Shown: positions 29,233 through 41,197, counted from the first letter of the stretch. The stretch: DNA of 64,000 bases from Serratia silvae (GCF_023282985.1 NZ_JAGQDC010000018.1:1-64000), one strand, 5' to 3'. The notes: generated by a model not told the origin, from the letters alone. Numbers and translations: made by a program.

Positions 29233-30081
29233 TTAAAACACTAACAGCATCAAGCAGGCAAATACCGGTACCGCTGCGGTCAGGCTATCGATACGATCCA
29301 GAATACCACCGTGCCCCGGGATCAGATGACCACTGTCCTTGATACCGGCTTCACGTTTGAACATGCTTTCCGTCAGATCGCCCAGCACCGAAGCCAACGC
29401 CGCAATCACCGAGCAGACCAATAGGGTCATAGGTACCACGTTCAGCGGCGCATAGCGGCCAAACAGCCACGAAATCACGGCAGACGTTACCAGACCGCCG
29501 ATCAGCCCTTCCCAGGTTTTGCCCGGAGAGACCTTCGGTGCCAGTTTGTGTTTGCCAAACAGCTTGCCGAACATGTAGGCACCGGAATCTGCGCCCCACA
29601 CCAGCAGCATAACGTACAGCAACCACCAGGCACCGGTAAAATGATTCTCTTCATAGCCGAACTGACGCAATGCCAACATGCCCCAGAAAAACGGCACGAT
29701 GGTCAACAGGCCAAAGACCAGCCGCAAGGAGCGCGAATTACGCCACAGCGTCGCCGAGCCAGGATAGAACAGCACCAGCAGCAGAGCCACCAACCACCAA
29801 CCCAGCGACAGCCACAGCGGGCCAGCAATCTGCAATTGGTGAACAGACTGAGGGTAGGCGGGCACGCTGAGCATCATTAGCGCCAATAGGAAGCCGCATA
29901 ATATCGCCAGCCAGATACGTTGGGGGCGGGCAGTAAAGCCAGCCAACTGCCCCCACTCCCAGGCGGCTAACATGCACACAGCGAGTGTTACCAGGGCAAA
30001 GCCCATCGGTGGCAGCAAGAACAGCGCTGCGATAACAATCGGAATTAAAATCAGAGCCGTTATGATGCGAGACTTCAGCAA
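29233..30081 (-). CDS. cdsA: Phosphatidate cytidylyltransferase
   Basis: Makes CDP-diacylglycerol, the precursor of all phospholipids. 282 aa, inner membrane, with about eight hydrophobic segments. The CDP-alcohol signature at the C terminus is intact (LGDLTESMFKREAGIKDSG...LIPGHGGILDRIDSL). It lies 9 nt after uppS on the same strand. Confidence 0.97.
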   Translation of the reverse strand: MLKSRIITALILIPIVIAALFLLPPMGFALVTLAVCMLAAWEWGQLAGFTARPQRIWLAILCGFLLALMMLSVPAYPQSVHQLQIAGPLWLSLGWWLVALLLVLFYPGSATLWRNSRSLRLVFGLLTIVPFFWGMLALRQFGYEENHFTGAWWLLYVMLLVWGADSGAYMFGKLFGKHKLAPKVSPGKTWEGLIGGLVTSAVISWLFGRYAPLNVVPMTLLVCSVIAALASVLGDLTESMFKREAGIKDSGHLIPGHGGILDRIDSLTAAVPVFACLMLLVF

Positions 30082-30090
30082 AAGTTCCCC

Positions 30091-30849
30091 CTAGGACGCA
30101 TTAGCGTCGATAGGTGTTGTTCCTCCGAAGCGACGCTCGCGTTGTGCAAATGCATTCAGCGCACCTTCAAAGACAAGTTCATCAAAATCTGGCCAGAGTA
30201 CATCAGTAAAGTAAAGCTCGGCGTAAGCAATTTGCCACAACAAAAAGTTACTGATGCGGTGTTCGCCGCCGGTACGGATCACCAGATCCACCGGAGACAG
30301 ATCGCTCATGCAGACGCGCTCGCCCAGTAACTCTTCGCTGATCTGATCGACGCACAGCGTACCCTGCTGCACTTGCTCGGCCAGATCCTTCACTCCCTGA
30401 ATAATATCCCAACGGCCACCGTAATTGGCGGCAACGTTAAGCGTCAGGCCATCGTTATTTTCTGTCAGTTGCTCCGAGCGGCGGATACGCTCTTGCAAAC
30501 GTGCACTAAAACGGCTGACATCGCCGATCACTCGCAATCTGACATTATGTTTATGCAGGCTTTTTACTTCGCTGTCCAGTGCGCGGACAAAAAGCTCCAT
30601 CAGCGCGGAGACTTCCTGCGCCGGGCGGTTCCAGTTTTCGCTGCTGAAGGCATAAAGCGTGAGTGCATCTAAATGGTGACTGGCGGCAAAACTGACCGCA
30701 CGGCGTACCGATTTCACCCCTGCTTTATGACCGAAGACACGTAACTTGCCCTGGCGTTTAGCCCAACGCCCATTGCCGTCCATAATGATCGCGACATGAC
30801 GTGGCCCATGAGCAGAAAGATTAGCTTCTTGTTGGTTTGCGGACGACAT
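30091..30849 (-). CDS. uppS: Undecaprenyl diphosphate synthase
   Basis: Cis-prenyltransferase (IspU) that makes the C55 carrier lipid for peptidoglycan and O-antigen. 252 aa. The catalytic Asp24 is in the conserved motif HVAIIMDGNGRWAKRQG. The NYGGRWDI and VDLVIRTGGEHRISNFLLWQ motifs are intact. Between dxr and this gene there is an unusual 370-bp gap that holds a terminator and a structured RNA candidate. Its own promoter must therefore lie after the terminator, or read-through is required. Confidence 0.97.
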   Translation of the reverse strand: MSSANQQEANLSAHGPRHVAIIMDGNGRWAKRQGKLRVFGHKAGVKSVRRAVSFAASHHLDALTLYAFSSENWNRPAQEVSALMELFVRALDSEVKSLHKHNVRLRVIGDVSRFSARLQERIRRSEQLTENNDGLTLNVAANYGGRWDIIQGVKDLAEQVQQGTLCVDQISEELLGERVCMSDLSPVDLVIRTGGEHRISNFLLWQIAYAELYFTDVLWPDFDELVFEGALNAFAQRERRFGGTTPIDANAS

Positions 30850-30908
30850 AACTCGTACTTATTTCCTCGGTAGAAACACCATAGCCTCGCCGGAATATCG
30901 AACCTTAC

Positions 30909-31094
30909 GCGCAAAAAAAGCCGTGTGCCTGACACAGCTTTTCAGTCTGCCTGCCTTATGCCCCAGGGAGCTCTCGGCAAGGATTGGCGTAAGTTTTACC
31001 CGTCTTCTGGCTTGGCACGGCCCTATTGGCCGCGTTTGTCGGGTAAAAAGGGCTACCAATCCGGCCATTATTCAACGGTATAACCGGTAATTAT
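30909..31094 (-). ncRNA. Candidate small or leader RNA between dxr and uppS
   Basis: On the minus strand a promoter-like TTGTTC-17 bp-TATAGT (-10 at 31102-31107) would start an RNA near 31094. A nested rod follows: 7-bp stem 30981-30987 with 31056-31062, 9-bp stem 30994-31002 with 31040-31048, and an inner stem of 6 bp at 31018-31022/31028-31032. The RNA ends at a terminator hairpin with seven T. Length would be ~186 nt, ending about 60 nt before the uppS ATG. I do not recognise it as a known family. It could be a free small RNA or an attenuating leader of uppS. Confidence 0.5.
30912..30940 (-). terminator. Rho-independent terminator upstream of uppS
   Basis: On the minus strand AAGCTGTGT and ACACGGCTT pair (one U-G) around a CAGGC-like loop and are followed by seven T. 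It lies about 65 nt before the uppS start codon, so it ends either the dxr transcript or the RNA candidate upstream. Confidence 0.8.
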
Positions 31095-31219
31095 GGCGCA
31101 GACTATAACACCTCCGTGAAGCCTGAACAAACGGCCCCACGGTAGCCTGGCTAGTTTACAAGCAAATTCAGACAATGTAGCAGAGCCGAATTTGCCTGCG
31201 GCATACCCCGCTCAAGTGA

Positions 31220-32416
31220 TTAAACCCGCATGTTACGAACTAAACCGCTAGCCACCTCACGCGCCTGGCGATCGACCTCCAGCACCATCTCAATGCTGGT
31301 TGGCTCCGGCAGCGCCATACATTCAACAACCTGTTGGTTCACGGCTGAGATATCAGTGAAACGAATCTGTTGCTGTAAGAATGCCGCCACGGCAATTTCA
31401 TTGGCCGCGTTGAGTGCAGTGGTCGCCGCCTGGCCTGCGTCGAAGGCTTCAATCGCCAAATACAGGCAAGGATAGCGCTCACGCTCCGGCTCAGAGAAGG
31501 TCAGCGCCCCGATACGGCAGAAATCTAATGCTGCTACCCCGGAACTGACCCTTTGCGGATAGGCCATAGCATGGGCGATAGGCGTGCGCATATCCGGCGT
31601 ACCCAGTTGAGCCAGCACGCTACCATCGGCATAACGCACCATGGAATGGATCACCGACTGCGGGTGGAGGATGACCTCCATTTGCTCTGCCGAAGCGTTG
31701 AACAGCCAGCGAGCCTCGATATACTCCAGCCCCTTGTTCATCATGGTAGCGGAATCCACCGAGATCTTGCGCCCCATCGACCAGTTGGGATGAGCACAAG
31801 CCTGATCCGGCGTCATGGTGGCGAACTGTTCCATTGGCGTAGTACGGAATGGGCCACCAGAACCGGTCAGCACGATGCGCGAAACGCCGTGGGCTTCCAG
31901 CGAGCTGTATCCCAGGTGACGTTGGATGCTTTCTGGCAGGCTCTGGAAGATGGCGTTGTGCTCGCTGTCCAGCGGCAGCAGCTGTGCCTGACTCTTCTGC
32001 ACCGCATCCATAAACAGGCGGCCACAGGTAACCAGAGACTCTTTATTCGCCAGCAGCACCTGCTTACCGGCACGAATAGCGGCCAGGGTGGGTAACAGCC
32101 CCGCGGCCCCTACAATAGCAGCCGTCACCTGATCGACGTCGTCTAATGCGGCCAGCTCGCAGGCCGCATGTTCACCGGCCAACACTTCGGTTTTCACACC
32201 GTTTTCTGCCAGCACGGCGCGTAACTCATTGGCGGCCTGCTCATCGGCCATTGCCGCATAGCTCGGACGGAATTCAATGCACTGTTGCGCCATGACCGCC
32301 ACATTGCGGCCAGCCACCAGTGCCTTGATCGCGAAAAGGTCGGGATTTTCCCTGACCACGGCCAGGGTGCTGGTGCCCACGGAACCGGTGGAGCCCAGAA
32401 TTGTCAGTTGCTTCAT
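31220..32416 (-). CDS. dxr: 1-deoxy-D-xylulose 5-phosphate reductoisomerase
   Basis: Second step of the MEP isoprenoid pathway (IspC): DXP to MEP with NADPH. 398 aa, the same as E. coli. The NADPH-binding [11 protein letters not shown] motif is at about residues 8-18. Metal/substrate motifs are [20 protein letters not shown] and [21 protein letters not shown]. It lies between frr and uppS, both on the same strand. Confidence 0.98.
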   Translation of the reverse strand: MKQLTILGSTGSVGTSTLAVVRENPDLFAIKALVAGRNVAVMAQQCIEFRPSYAAMADEQAANELRAVLAENGVKTEVLAGEHAACELAALDDVDQVTAAIVGAAGLLPTLAAIRAGKQVLLANKESLVTCGRLFMDAVQKSQAQLLPLDSEHNAIFQSLPESIQRHLGYSSLEAHGVSRIVLTGSGGPFRTTPMEQFATMTPDQACAHPNWSMGRKISVDSATMMNKGLEYIEARWLFNASAEQMEVILHPQSVIHSMVRYADGSVLAQLGTPDMRTPIAHAMAYPQRVSSGVAALDFCRIGALTFSEPERERYPCLYLAIEAFDAGQAATTALNAANEIAVAAFLQQQIRFTDISAVNQQVVECMALPEPTSIEMVLEVDRQAREVASGLVRNMRV

Positions 32417-32525
32417 GAGATCGCTCTGAATCTACTGCGTGATGAGATCGGAGGTACACCACAGTGTAACTTGCATCACGGCTGGTTTACGCTCTGTGCG
32501 TACGATAAAACGAGATCTGCACCAC

Positions 32526-32556
32526 AAAAAATAAAGCGCCGCCAAGGCGACGCTCT
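32526..32556 (-). terminator. frr terminator
   Basis: On the minus strand AGCGTCGCC / GGCGGCGCT form a stem (32535-32554) followed by TTATTTTTT. It lies 20 nt after the frr stop. Confidence 0.82.
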
Positions 32557-32574
32557 ATTTCAAGGCGATGGAGA

Positions 32575-33132
32575 TTAGAAATCCATCAGTTCTTTTTCTT
32601 TATCGGCCAATGCCGCATCAAGCAGTTTGATGTAGGCATCGGTCATTTTCTGGATATCGTCTTGTGAACGGCGATCTTCATCTTCGCTGATCTCTTTGTC
32701 TTTCAGCAGTGCCTTCACTTTATCGTTGGCATCGCGGCGCACGTTACGCACGGCCACACGGCCCTGCTCGGCTTCGCCACGTACGACCTTGATCAGATCC
32801 TTACGGCGCTCTTCCGTCAGCGGAGGAAGCGGAACGCGGATCACGGTGCCAGCCGAGCTTGGGTTCAGGCCCAGATCGGAAGACATAATGGCTTTTTCTA
32901 CTGCCGACCCCAGAGAACGGTCAAACAGGTTGATCGCCAGCGTACGGGAATCTTCTACCGTGACGTTGGCCAGTTGGCGCAGCGGCGTTGCTGCACCGTA
33001 GTATTCCACCATGATGCCGTCCAGGATGCTTGGAGAAGCACGGCCAGTACGGATCTTGCTGATTTGGTTTTTGAATGCTTCGACGCTTTTTTCCATGCGT
33101 GAATCAGCATCTTTTCTGATTTCATTAATCAC
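32575..33132 (-). CDS. frr: Ribosome recycling factor
   Basis: Splits post-termination ribosomes together with EF-G. 185 aa, the usual length, nearly all helical with charged tails ([27 protein letters not shown]..., [25 protein letters not shown]). It lies downstream of pyrH, with a 126-nt gap, and ends with a terminator. Confidence 0.98.
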   Translation of the reverse strand: MINEIRKDADSRMEKSVEAFKNQISKIRTGRASPSILDGIMVEYYGAATPLRQLANVTVEDSRTLAINLFDRSLGSAVEKAIMSSDLGLNPSSAGTVIRVPLPPLTEERRKDLIKVVRGEAEQGRVAVRNVRRDANDKVKALLKDKEISEDEDRRSQDDIQKMTDAYIKLLDAALADKEKELMDF

Positions 33133-33258
33133 GTTGCGAACCCTTGGAAGCTGGTTACTTGGCAGGCTGTACTGAAAAGTATAGCCCGTGAATTTTACTT
33201 ATCAGAAGCACACAACGCCTGGCGTTACCCGCTCCTGCGAAATTTGGCCAAACAGCCG

Positions 33259-33984
33259 TTATTTGGTGATCAGAGTACCTTCGTTCTCACCCATCACCAC
33301 GCGACGCAGTGCGCCCGGCTTGTTCATGTTGAATACGCGGATCGGCAAGCCATGGTCGCGAGCCAGCGTAAACGCCGCCAGATCCATCACTTTTAGCTCA
33401 CGCTCCAACACGTCCTGGTAGGTGATCTGTTCGTACAGCGTTGCGTCCGGGTTTTTCACCGGGTCAGCGGAGTATACACCATCCACTTTAGTCGCTTTCA
33501 ATACCACATCGGCTTCAATTTCGATGCCGCGCAGGCAGGCCGCAGAATCCGTGGTAAAGAACGGGTTACCCGTACCGGCGGAGAAAATCACCACGCGGTT
33601 GTTGCGCAGCAGGCTGATCGCCTCTGCCCAGCTGTAGTTGTCACATACGCCATTCAACGGAATGGCAGACATCAGGCGGGCGTTCACATAGGCACGGTGC
33701 AGTGCATCACGCATAGCCAGGCCGTTCATCACGGTAGCCAGCATTCCCATGTGGTCGCCCACTACGCGGTTCATGCCGGCTTGTGCCAGACCTGCACCAC
33801 GGAAAAGATTGCCACCGCCAATAACTACACCGACCTGGATGCCCAGCTCGACCAGCTCTTTTACTTCCTGAGCCATGCGATCCAAAACGCTAGCGTCGAT
33901 CCCAAAGCCTTCTGCACCTTGCAGGGCTTCACCACTCAGTTTGAGCAGGATACGCTGATAAACGGGTTTTGCATTGGTTGCCAT
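33259..33984 (-). CDS. pyrH: UMP kinase
   Basis: Hexameric amino-acid-kinase-fold enzyme phosphorylating UMP to UDP; activated by GTP and inhibited by UTP in enterics. 241 aa. [12 protein letters not shown] and [11 protein letters not shown] form the phosphate-binding motifs near the N terminus, and [14 protein letters not shown] is the conserved substrate loop. It is downstream of tsf, on the same strand. Confidence 0.98.
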   Translation of the reverse strand: MATNAKPVYQRILLKLSGEALQGAEGFGIDASVLDRMAQEVKELVELGIQVGVVIGGGNLFRGAGLAQAGMNRVVGDHMGMLATVMNGLAMRDALHRAYVNARLMSAIPLNGVCDNYSWAEAISLLRNNRVVIFSAGTGNPFFTTDSAACLRGIEIEADVVLKATKVDGVYSADPVKNPDATLYEQITYQDVLERELKVMDLAAFTLARDHGLPIRVFNMNKPGALRRVVMGENEGTLITK

Positions 33985-34083
33985 GGTGTTCTGTCCTAAG
34001 AAGCAGTAGTAATAGTATTGGGGTTTTCAACCGATTAGCCTGGGCACGTGGGGCCCACCATCGGCGTTTCTCTGGCTGGATAA

Positions 34084-34116
34084 AATGGAGCCGCCTCGCG
34101 GCGGCTCCATTAACAG
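34084..34116 (-). terminator. tsf terminator
   Basis: A 12-bp perfect stem (34084-34095 with 34100-34111) with a GCGA loop read on the minus strand, followed by a short TTTA. It lies just after the tsf stop and marks the end of the rpsB-tsf unit. Confidence 0.85.
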
Positions 34117-34118
34117 CA

Positions 34119-34973
34119 TTAAGACTGTTTGCTCATTGCTGCAACTTCAGCAGCAAAGTCAGCTTCAACTTTCTCGATGCCTTCACCCACTTCAAAGCGG
34201 ATGAAATTGGTTACGTCAGTGTTGTGCTCTTTCAGCACCTGAGCAACGCTCTTGCTTGGTTCGATCACGAAAGGCTGACCGGTCAGAGAGACTTCGCCGG
34301 TGAATTTCTTCATGCGGCCTTCAACCATCTTCTCTGCGATTTCTTTCGGCTTGCCAGACTGCATGGCGATGTCCAACTGAACTTGGTACTCTTTCTCTAC
34401 CACTTCAGCAGACACGTCTTCAGGCTTGACGAATTCAGGCTTGCTAGCGGCAACGTGCATTGCCAGCTGCTTAACCAGCTCTTCATCCGCGCCTTTGGTA
34501 GCGGCAACCAGAACACCGATGCGAGCACCGTGCAGGTAGCTACCCAACACGTCGCCTTCCAGGGAAGCAATGCGGCGAATGTTGATGTTCTCACCGATTT
34601 TTGCCACCAGCGCAACACGCTCTTCTTCGAACTGCGCTTTCAGCACGTCAACGTCAGTGATTTTGCCAGCAAAAGCCGCATCCAACACTTTGTCAGCGAA
34701 AGCCTGGAAACCGCCGTCTTTAGCAACGAAGTCGGTCTGGCAGTTAACTTCCACGATCATGCCGAAGTTGCCTTCGATCTTGGTTTTGATCACGCCGTCA
34801 GCAGCTACGTTGCCTGCTTTTTTCGCCGCTTTGATCGCGCCAGATTTACGCATGTTTTCGATTGCCAGCTCGATGTCGCCATTAGATTCGATCAGCGCTT
34901 TTTTGCAATCCATCATACCTGCGCTGGTACGCTCACGCAGTTCTTTTACCAGGGCAGCGGTAATATCAGCCAT
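34119..34973 (-). CDS. tsf: Translation elongation factor Ts
   Basis: Nucleotide exchange factor for EF-Tu. 284 aa. The N-terminal UBA-like domain ([24 protein letters not shown]) and the core [14 protein letters not shown] exchange motif are intact. It follows rpsB by 117 nt, with an attenuator-type hairpin between them that in enterics sets the S2:EF-Ts ratio. Confidence 0.98.
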   Translation of the reverse strand: MADITAALVKELRERTSAGMMDCKKALIESNGDIELAIENMRKSGAIKAAKKAGNVAADGVIKTKIEGNFGMIVEVNCQTDFVAKDGGFQAFADKVLDAAFAGKITDVDVLKAQFEEERVALVAKIGENINIRRIASLEGDVLGSYLHGARIGVLVAATKGADEELVKQLAMHVAASKPEFVKPEDVSAEVVEKEYQVQLDIAMQSGKPKEIAEKMVEGRMKKFTGEVSLTGQPFVIEPSKSVAQVLKEHNTDVTNFIRFEVGEGIEKVEADFAAEVAAMSKQS

Positions 34974-35026
34974 TTCTTTTTCCTCGGTTATCTCGCTCGG
35001 AGATAGTTCTCATTCAGATAAGCAAA

Positions 35027-35050
35027 GGGGGCCCTTAAAGGCCCCCCTAA
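35027..35050 (-). terminator. rpsB-tsf intergenic attenuator hairpin
   Basis: A 7-bp all-G/C stem (35027-35033 with 35040-35046) followed on the minus strand by TTTGC. It lies between rpsB and tsf, where enteric genomes carry a partial terminator that lowers tsf transcription relative to rpsB. Confidence 0.7.
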
Positions 35051-35090
35051 CCAACATATTCAATACCTGGTTAATAAGGGCTTGACCTTA

Positions 35091-36050
<960 letters not shown>

Positions 36051-36175
36051 TTTTGTTGCTGTTGGCCTGGCCCTTCACAAATGAAATTTGGCAGCCTCAA
36101 GCCGGGCTGATACCATAACTCAATGCCTTATCTTTCTACCTTGTCGACCATAACGACACCTGCGGACTAACTTTC

Positions 36176-36970
36176 ATGGCAATTTCAATTAAAACACCTG
36201 ATGACATTCAAAAAATGCGCGTTGCGGGCCGCCTGGCCGCAGAAGTGCTGGAAATCATCGAGCCCCACGTTAAACCCGGCGTCACCACCGGCGAGCTGGA
36301 CAGGATCTGTCACGACCATATCACCAATGCACAGCAGGCAATCTCGGCCTGCCTGGGTTATCACGGCTTCCCGAAATCGGTCTGTATCTCGGTGAACGAA
36401 GTGGTGTGCCACGGCATCCCAAGTGACGACAAGGTGCTGAAAGACGGGGATATCGTCAATATCGACGTGACCGTGATCAAAGATGGCTTCCACGGCGATA
36501 CCTCCAAAATGTTCATCGTTGGTAAACCGACCATTCTGGGCGAGCGCCTGTGCCGCATCACCCAGGAAAGCCTGTATCTGGCCTTGAAGATGGTCAAACC
36601 GGGTATCCGCCTGCGCACTCTTGGCAAAGCCATCCAACAGTTTGTTGAAGCAGAGAAATTCTCCGTAGTGCGCGAATATTGCGGCCACGGCATCGGCGAA
36701 GGTTTCCACGAAGAGCCGCAGGTGCTGCATTACGATGCCGATGACGGCGGTGTGGTGCTGCAGGCCGGCATGGCCTTCACTATCGAGCCAATGGTCAACG
36801 CCGGTGATTACCGCATTCGCACCATGAAAGATGGCTGGACGGTGAAAACCAAAGATCGCAGCTTGTCGGCACAGTATGAGCATACTATTGTGGTGACTGA
36901 TAACGGCTGCGAGATAATGACGTTGCGCAAGGATGACACCATCCCCAACATCATTACGCACGAGATGTAA
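36176..36970 (+). CDS. map: Methionine aminopeptidase
   Basis: Removes the initiator methionine from nascent proteins. 264 aa as in E. coli. The five metal ligands of the pita-bread fold are present: Asp in NIDVTVIKDGFHGDTS (two), His in YCGHGIGEGFHEEP, Glu in FTIEPMVN, and Glu in QYEHTIVV. It is divergent from rpsB and followed by a terminator and then glnD. Confidence 0.98.
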   Translation: MAISIKTPDDIQKMRVAGRLAAEVLEIIEPHVKPGVTTGELDRICHDHITNAQQAISACLGYHGFPKSVCISVNEVVCHGIPSDDKVLKDGDIVNIDVTVIKDGFHGDTSKMFIVGKPTILGERLCRITQESLYLALKMVKPGIRLRTLGKAIQQFVEAEKFSVVREYCGHGIGEGFHEEPQVLHYDADDGGVVLQAGMAFTIEPMVNAGDYRIRTMKDGWTVKTKDRSLSAQYEHTIVVTDNGCEIMTLRKDDTIPNIITHEM

Positions 36971-36991
36971 GAACCACAGGGTTCTTGTGAC

Positions 36992-37017
36992 AAGCCGGCC
37001 TATGCCGGCTTTTTTTA
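36992..37017 (+). terminator. map terminator
   Basis: AAGCCGGC / GCCGGCTT stem (36992-36999 with 37004-37011) followed by TTTTTT. It ends 14 nt before the glnD start, so glnD must have a promoter within or before this site, or rely on read-through. Confidence 0.82.
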
Positions 37018-37030
37018 TGGGCGGCGAAAC

Positions 37031-39694
37031 ATGTCTGAAAATTATCGTGAGCTAGAGACCCCGGCCGTACCCAAGAAGCCGGATGCTCCCAGCACCTATG
37101 GCGATGAAGAGATCAATTGCCTGGCCCTCAAACAGCGGCTTGAGCAGTTTCAGCAGTGGCTGGCAGCGGCCTTCAATGCCGGTGCCAGTGCCGAAAGCCT
37201 GGTGGCGGCGCGCAGCAAGTTTATCGATCGGCTATTGCGGCGGCTGTGGCTGTTTTACGGCTTTGACACTATCCCCGAAACGGCACTGCTGGCCGTCGGC
37301 GGCTATGGCCGTGGTGAACTGCATCCACTGTCTGATATCGACGTGCTGGTGCTCAGCCAGACTCGCCTGAACGATGAACAGGCCGCTCGCGTCGGTGAAT
37401 TCATTACCCTGCTGTGGGATCTCAAGCTGGAAGTCGGCCACAGCGTGCGCACGCTGGAAGAGTGTCTGCTGGAAGGCTTGGCGGACCTGACCGTTGCCAC
37501 CAACCTGATCGAGTCCCGCATGATCTGCGGCGATGTCGCTCTGTTCCTGCAAATGCAGAAGCACATTTTCAGCGATGGCTTCTGGCCTTCACCCAAATTC
37601 TTTGATGCCAAGCTGATTGAGCAACAGCAACGCCACCTGCGCTATCACGGTACCAGCTACAACCTGGAGCCGGATATCAAGAGCAGCCCCGGCGGCCTGC
37701 GTGATATCCATACGCTGCTGTGGGTAGCCCGCCGCCATTTCGGTGCCACCTCGCTCGATGAGATGGTCGGTTTTGGCTTCCTGACCCAGGCCGAACGCAA
37801 CGAATTGAACGAATGCCAAAGCTTCCTGTGGCGTATTCGTTTTGCCCTGCACCTGGCGCTACCGCGTTATGACAACCGCCTGTTGTTTGATCGCCAGCTC
37901 AGCGTGGCCCAACTGTTGCGCTACGAGGGGGAAGGCAATGAACCGGTAGAGCGCATGATGAAGGATTTCTATCGCATGACGCGCCGCGTCGGCGAGTTGA
38001 ACCACATGCTGCTACAGCTGTTTGATGAAGCGATACTGGCATTGGACGCTACGGAAAAGCCGCGCCCGCTGAACGATGATTTTCAACTGCGTGGCGATCT
38101 GATCGATTTGCGCGACGAAACGCTATTTATTCGCCAACCTGAAGCCATCATGCGCATGTTCTACCTGATGGTACGCAACCGTGAAATCAAAGGCATCTAC
38201 TCCACCACCGTGCGCCAGTTGCGCCATGCGCGCCGCCATCTGAAACAGCCACTGTGCAACATTCCCGAGGCCAGAGAGCTGTTTATGGCCATTCTGCGAC
38301 ACCCTGGTGCGGTTTCACGGGCGCTGGTGCCAATGCATCGCCACAGCGTACTGTGGGCCTATATGCCGCAATGGGGTAGCATCGTCGGCCAGATGCAGTT
38401 CGACCTGTTTCATGCCTATACCGTCGATGAGCACACCGTTCGCGTGCTGCAAAAGCTGGAAAGCTTCGCCGATGAAGAGACCCGCCCACGCCATCCGCTG
38501 TGCGTGGAGCTCTACCCTCGCCTGCCTCACCCTGAGTTGCTGCTGCTGGCTGCACTGTTCCACGATATCGCTAAAGGACGCGGCGGCGATCACTCCATTT
38601 TAGGCGCGCAAGACGCCCTGGAGTTTGCTGCATTACATGGCTTGAACTCGCGCGAAGCGCAGCTGGTTGCCTGGCTGGTACGCTGCCACCTGCTGATGTC
38701 GGTTACCGCGCAACGGCGTGATATTCAAGACCCGACCGTGATCCAGCAGTTCAGCAGTGAAGTGCAGAGCGAAACCCGGCTGCGCTACCTGGTTTGCCTG
38801 ACGGTAGCCGATATCTGCGCCACCAACGAGACGTTGTGGAACAGTTGGAAACAGAGCCTGTTGCGTGAGCTGTACTTCGCCACCGAGAAGCAACTGCGCC
38901 GTGGTATGCAGAACAGCCCGGATCTGCGCGAGCGGGTGCGCCACCATCGTTTACAGGCGCTGGCACTGTTGCGCATGGACAATATCGATGAAGAGGCGCT
39001 GCACCATATCTGGAGCCGCTGCCGCGCCGACTATTTCCTGCGCCACTCGCCGAATCAACTCGCCTGGCACGCCCGCCATCTGCTGGCCCATGATTCAACC
39101 AAACCGCTGGTACTGGTCAGCCACCAGGCGACGCGCGGCGGCACCGAGATCTTTATCTGGAGCCCGGATCGTCCTTACCTGTTTGCCGCCGTTGCCGGAG
39201 AAATGGATCGGCGCAATCTCAGCGTGCACGACGCCCAGATCTTCACCAACCGCGACGGCATGGCCATGGACACCTTTATCGTGCTGGAGCCGGATGGCAG
39301 CCCGCTGGCCCAGGATCGTCACGCGGCGATCCGTCATGCGCTGGAGCAAGCCATCACCCAGCGAGATTATCAACCGCCGCGCACGCGGCGTCCGTCATCC
39401 AAGCTACGCCATTTCAGCGTACCGACCGAGGTCAGCTTCCTGCCAACCCACACCGATCGCCGCAGCTATCTGGAATTGATCGCCCTCGATCAGCCCGGCC
39501 TGCTGGCACGCGTGGGGGAAGTTTTCGCCGATCTGGGCCTGTCGCTACACGGCGCACGTATCTCCACCATCGGCGAACGGGTCGAGGATTTGTTTATTTT
39601 GGCCGATGCCGATCGCCGGGCGCTGGATCCGCAAACACGCAGAAAATTAGAACAACGGTTGACAGAGGCACTCAATCCAACCGATAAAATGTGA
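37031..39694 (+). CDS. glnD: Bifunctional uridylyltransferase/uridylyl-removing enzyme
   Basis: Sensor of glutamine that uridylylates or deuridylylates PII (GlnB/GlnK), controlling glutamine synthetase and NtrC. 887 aa. Nucleotidyltransferase motif [19 protein letters not shown] (about residues 98-116). HD hydrolase domain with [14 protein letters not shown] (about 515-528). Two C-terminal ACT domains sense glutamine. It is immediately downstream of the map terminator. Confidence 0.98.
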   Translation: MSENYRELETPAVPKKPDAPSTYGDEEINCLALKQRLEQFQQWLAAAFNAGASAESLVAARSKFIDRLLRRLWLFYGFDTIPETALLAVGGYGRGELHPLSDIDVLVLSQTRLNDEQAARVGEFITLLWDLKLEVGHSVRTLEECLLEGLADLTVATNLIESRMICGDVALFLQMQKHIFSDGFWPSPKFFDAKLIEQQQRHLRYHGTSYNLEPDIKSSPGGLRDIHTLLWVARRHFGATSLDEMVGFGFLTQAERNELNECQSFLWRIRFALHLALPRYDNRLLFDRQLSVAQLLRYEGEGNEPVERMMKDFYRMTRRVGELNHMLLQLFDEAILALDATEKPRPLNDDFQLRGDLIDLRDETLFIRQPEAIMRMFYLMVRNREIKGIYSTTVRQLRHARRHLKQPLCNIPEARELFMAILRHPGAVSRALVPMHRHSVLWAYMPQWGSIVGQMQFDLFHAYTVDEHTVRVLQKLESFADEETRPRHPLCVELYPRLPHPELLLLAALFHDIAKGRGGDHSILGAQDALEFAALHGLNSREAQLVAWLVRCHLLMSVTAQRRDIQDPTVIQQFSSEVQSETRLRYLVCLTVADICATNETLWNSWKQSLLRELYFATEKQLRRGMQNSPDLRERVRHHRLQALALLRMDNIDEEALHHIWSRCRADYFLRHSPNQLAWHARHLLAHDSTKPLVLVSHQATRGGTEIFIWSPDRPYLFAAVAGEMDRRNLSVHDAQIFTNRDGMAMDTFIVLEPDGSPLAQDRHAAIRHALEQAITQRDYQPPRTRRPSSKLRHFSVPTEVSFLPTHTDRRSYLELIALDQPGLLARVGEVFADLGLSLHGARISTIGERVEDLFILADADRRALDPQTRRKLEQRLTEALNPTDKM

Positions 39695-39736
39695 TAGAAG
39701 TAACCTTTCATAAATAAAATCAGGACAGAGAACAGC

Positions 39737-40561
39737 ATGCAGCAATTACAGAACGTTATTGAAAGCGCCTTCGAACGCCGTGCGGATATTACCCCGGCCA
39801 ACGTAGACACCGTAACGCGTGAAGCGGTAAACCAGGTGATCGCCCTGCTAGACAGCGGCGCCCTGCGCGTTGCCGAGAAGATCGAGGGGCAATGGGTTAC
39901 CCATCAGTGGCTGAAAAAAGCCGTCCTGCTGTCTTTCCGTATCAACGACAACAAGGTAATGGACGGTGCAGAAACCCGCTATTACGACAAAGTGCCGATG
40001 AAATTCGCTGACTACGATGAAGCTCGCTTCCAGAAGGAAGGCTTCCGCGTCGTACCACCGGCTACCGTGCGTCAGGGGGCATTTATCGCTCGTAACACCG
40101 TACTGATGCCTTCTTACGTCAACATCGGTGCCTACGTCGACGAAGGCACCATGGTCGATACCTGGGCCACCGTTGGTTCTTGTGCGCAGATCGGTAAAAA
40201 CGTTCACCTGTCCGGCGGCGTCGGTATCGGTGGCGTGCTGGAGCCGTTGCAGGCCAACCCAACCATCATCGAAGACAACTGCTTTATCGGCGCGCGTTCA
40301 GAAGTGGTTGAAGGCGTGATCGTCGAAGAAGGTTCCGTAATCTCCATGGGCGTTTATCTGGGCCAAAGCACCCGTATCTACGATCGTGAAACCGGTGAAG
40401 TGCACTATGGCCGCGTGCCTGCGGGCTCCGTGGTCGTATCCGGCAACCTGCCGTCCAAAGACGGTTCCTACAGCCTGTATTGCGCAGTGATCGTCAAGAA
40501 AGTGGACGCCAAAACCCGTGGTAAAGTCGGGATTAATGAGTTATTGCGCACTATCGACTAA
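39737..40561 (+). CDS. dapD: Tetrahydrodipicolinate N-succinyltransferase
   Basis: Succinylase step of the lysine/diaminopimelate pathway, using succinyl-CoA. 274 aa as in E. coli. An N-terminal helical part is followed by a left-handed beta-helix ([23 protein letters not shown]...; [11 protein letters not shown]). Trimeric in this family. It follows glnD, as in E. coli, and a terminator follows the stop. Confidence 0.98.
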   Translation: MQQLQNVIESAFERRADITPANVDTVTREAVNQVIALLDSGALRVAEKIEGQWVTHQWLKKAVLLSFRINDNKVMDGAETRYYDKVPMKFADYDEARFQKEGFRVVPPATVRQGAFIARNTVLMPSYVNIGAYVDEGTMVDTWATVGSCAQIGKNVHLSGGVGIGGVLEPLQANPTIIEDNCFIGARSEVVEGVIVEEGSVISMGVYLGQSTRIYDRETGEVHYGRVPAGSVVVSGNLPSKDGSYSLYCAVIVKKVDAKTRGKVGINELLRTID

Positions 40562-40569
40562 GCTTGAAC

Positions 40570-40597
40570 GGCGGGTGCATCACCCGCCATTTTTTTG
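40570..40597 (+). terminator. dapD terminator
   Basis: An 8-bp G/C-rich stem GGCGGGTG / CACCCGCC (40570-40577 with 40581-40588), CAT loop, followed by seven T. Confidence 0.9.
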
Positions 40598-40737
40598 CCT
40601 TCAATACGCGGGCCGTCACAGTCTGTGACGGGCGTTTTCGCCATACTCTCTGGCAGTGGAATATTCCTGATGTGTTTCGATTTGCAGCTTACAACACTGC
40701 ATATTGCACGTTCAGGGGAATATATAGCCCTATAGAT

Positions 40738-40785
40738 ATCAAGTGCAGGTCACAACGCTGCAGCTTGAAAGACGACGGGCTTAGT
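40738..40785. repeat. Partial MITE-like repeat, one end only
   Basis: The right-end sequence (CACAACGCTGCAGCTTGAAAGACGACGG) matches the end of the elements at 59461-59637 and 62892-63016, but no matching left end is found here. It lies 23 nt before the yaeH start codon. A solo end could be a remnant of a deleted copy. Confidence 0.65.
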
Positions 40786-40807
40786 TGATTAAAAGGTGGC
40801 GCTAATT

Positions 40808-41197
40808 ATGTATGACAACCTGAAAAGCTTGGGTATCAATCAACCGGAAGATATCGATCGCTATAGCCTGCGTCAGGAGGCCAATAACGACATCCTCAAG
40901 ATTTACTTCCGCAAAGATAAGGGCGAGTTCTTTGCCAAGAGCGTGAAGTTCAAGTATCCGCGCCAGCGCAAAACCGTGGTGGCAGACAATGCTGGCCAGG
41001 GTTACAAAGAGATCCATGAGATCAACCCCAACCTGCGCTATGTGATCGATGAACTGGATCAACTCTGCCAGCGCGATCAGGTGGAAGTGGATCTGAAACG
41101 CAAGATCCTCGATGACCTGCAGCATCTGCAAAACGTAGTCACCAACAAGATTGCCGAGATCGAATCCGATCTGGAAAAACTGACGCGCGGTAAATAA
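40808..41197 (+). CDS. yaeH: YaeH family protein (DUF3461)
   Basis: 129-aa conserved protein of unknown function ([34 protein letters not shown]...), helical and charged, matching E. coli YaeH along its length. I chose the ATG at 40808 over one at 40796 for that match. In E. coli it lies two genes after dapD, with cdaR between; cdaR is absent here. Confidence 0.93.
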   Translation: MYDNLKSLGINQPEDIDRYSLRQEANNDILKIYFRKDKGEFFAKSVKFKYPRQRKTVVADNAGQGYKEIHEINPNLRYVIDELDQLCQRDQVEVDLKRKILDDLQHLQNVVTNKIAEIESDLEKLTRGK

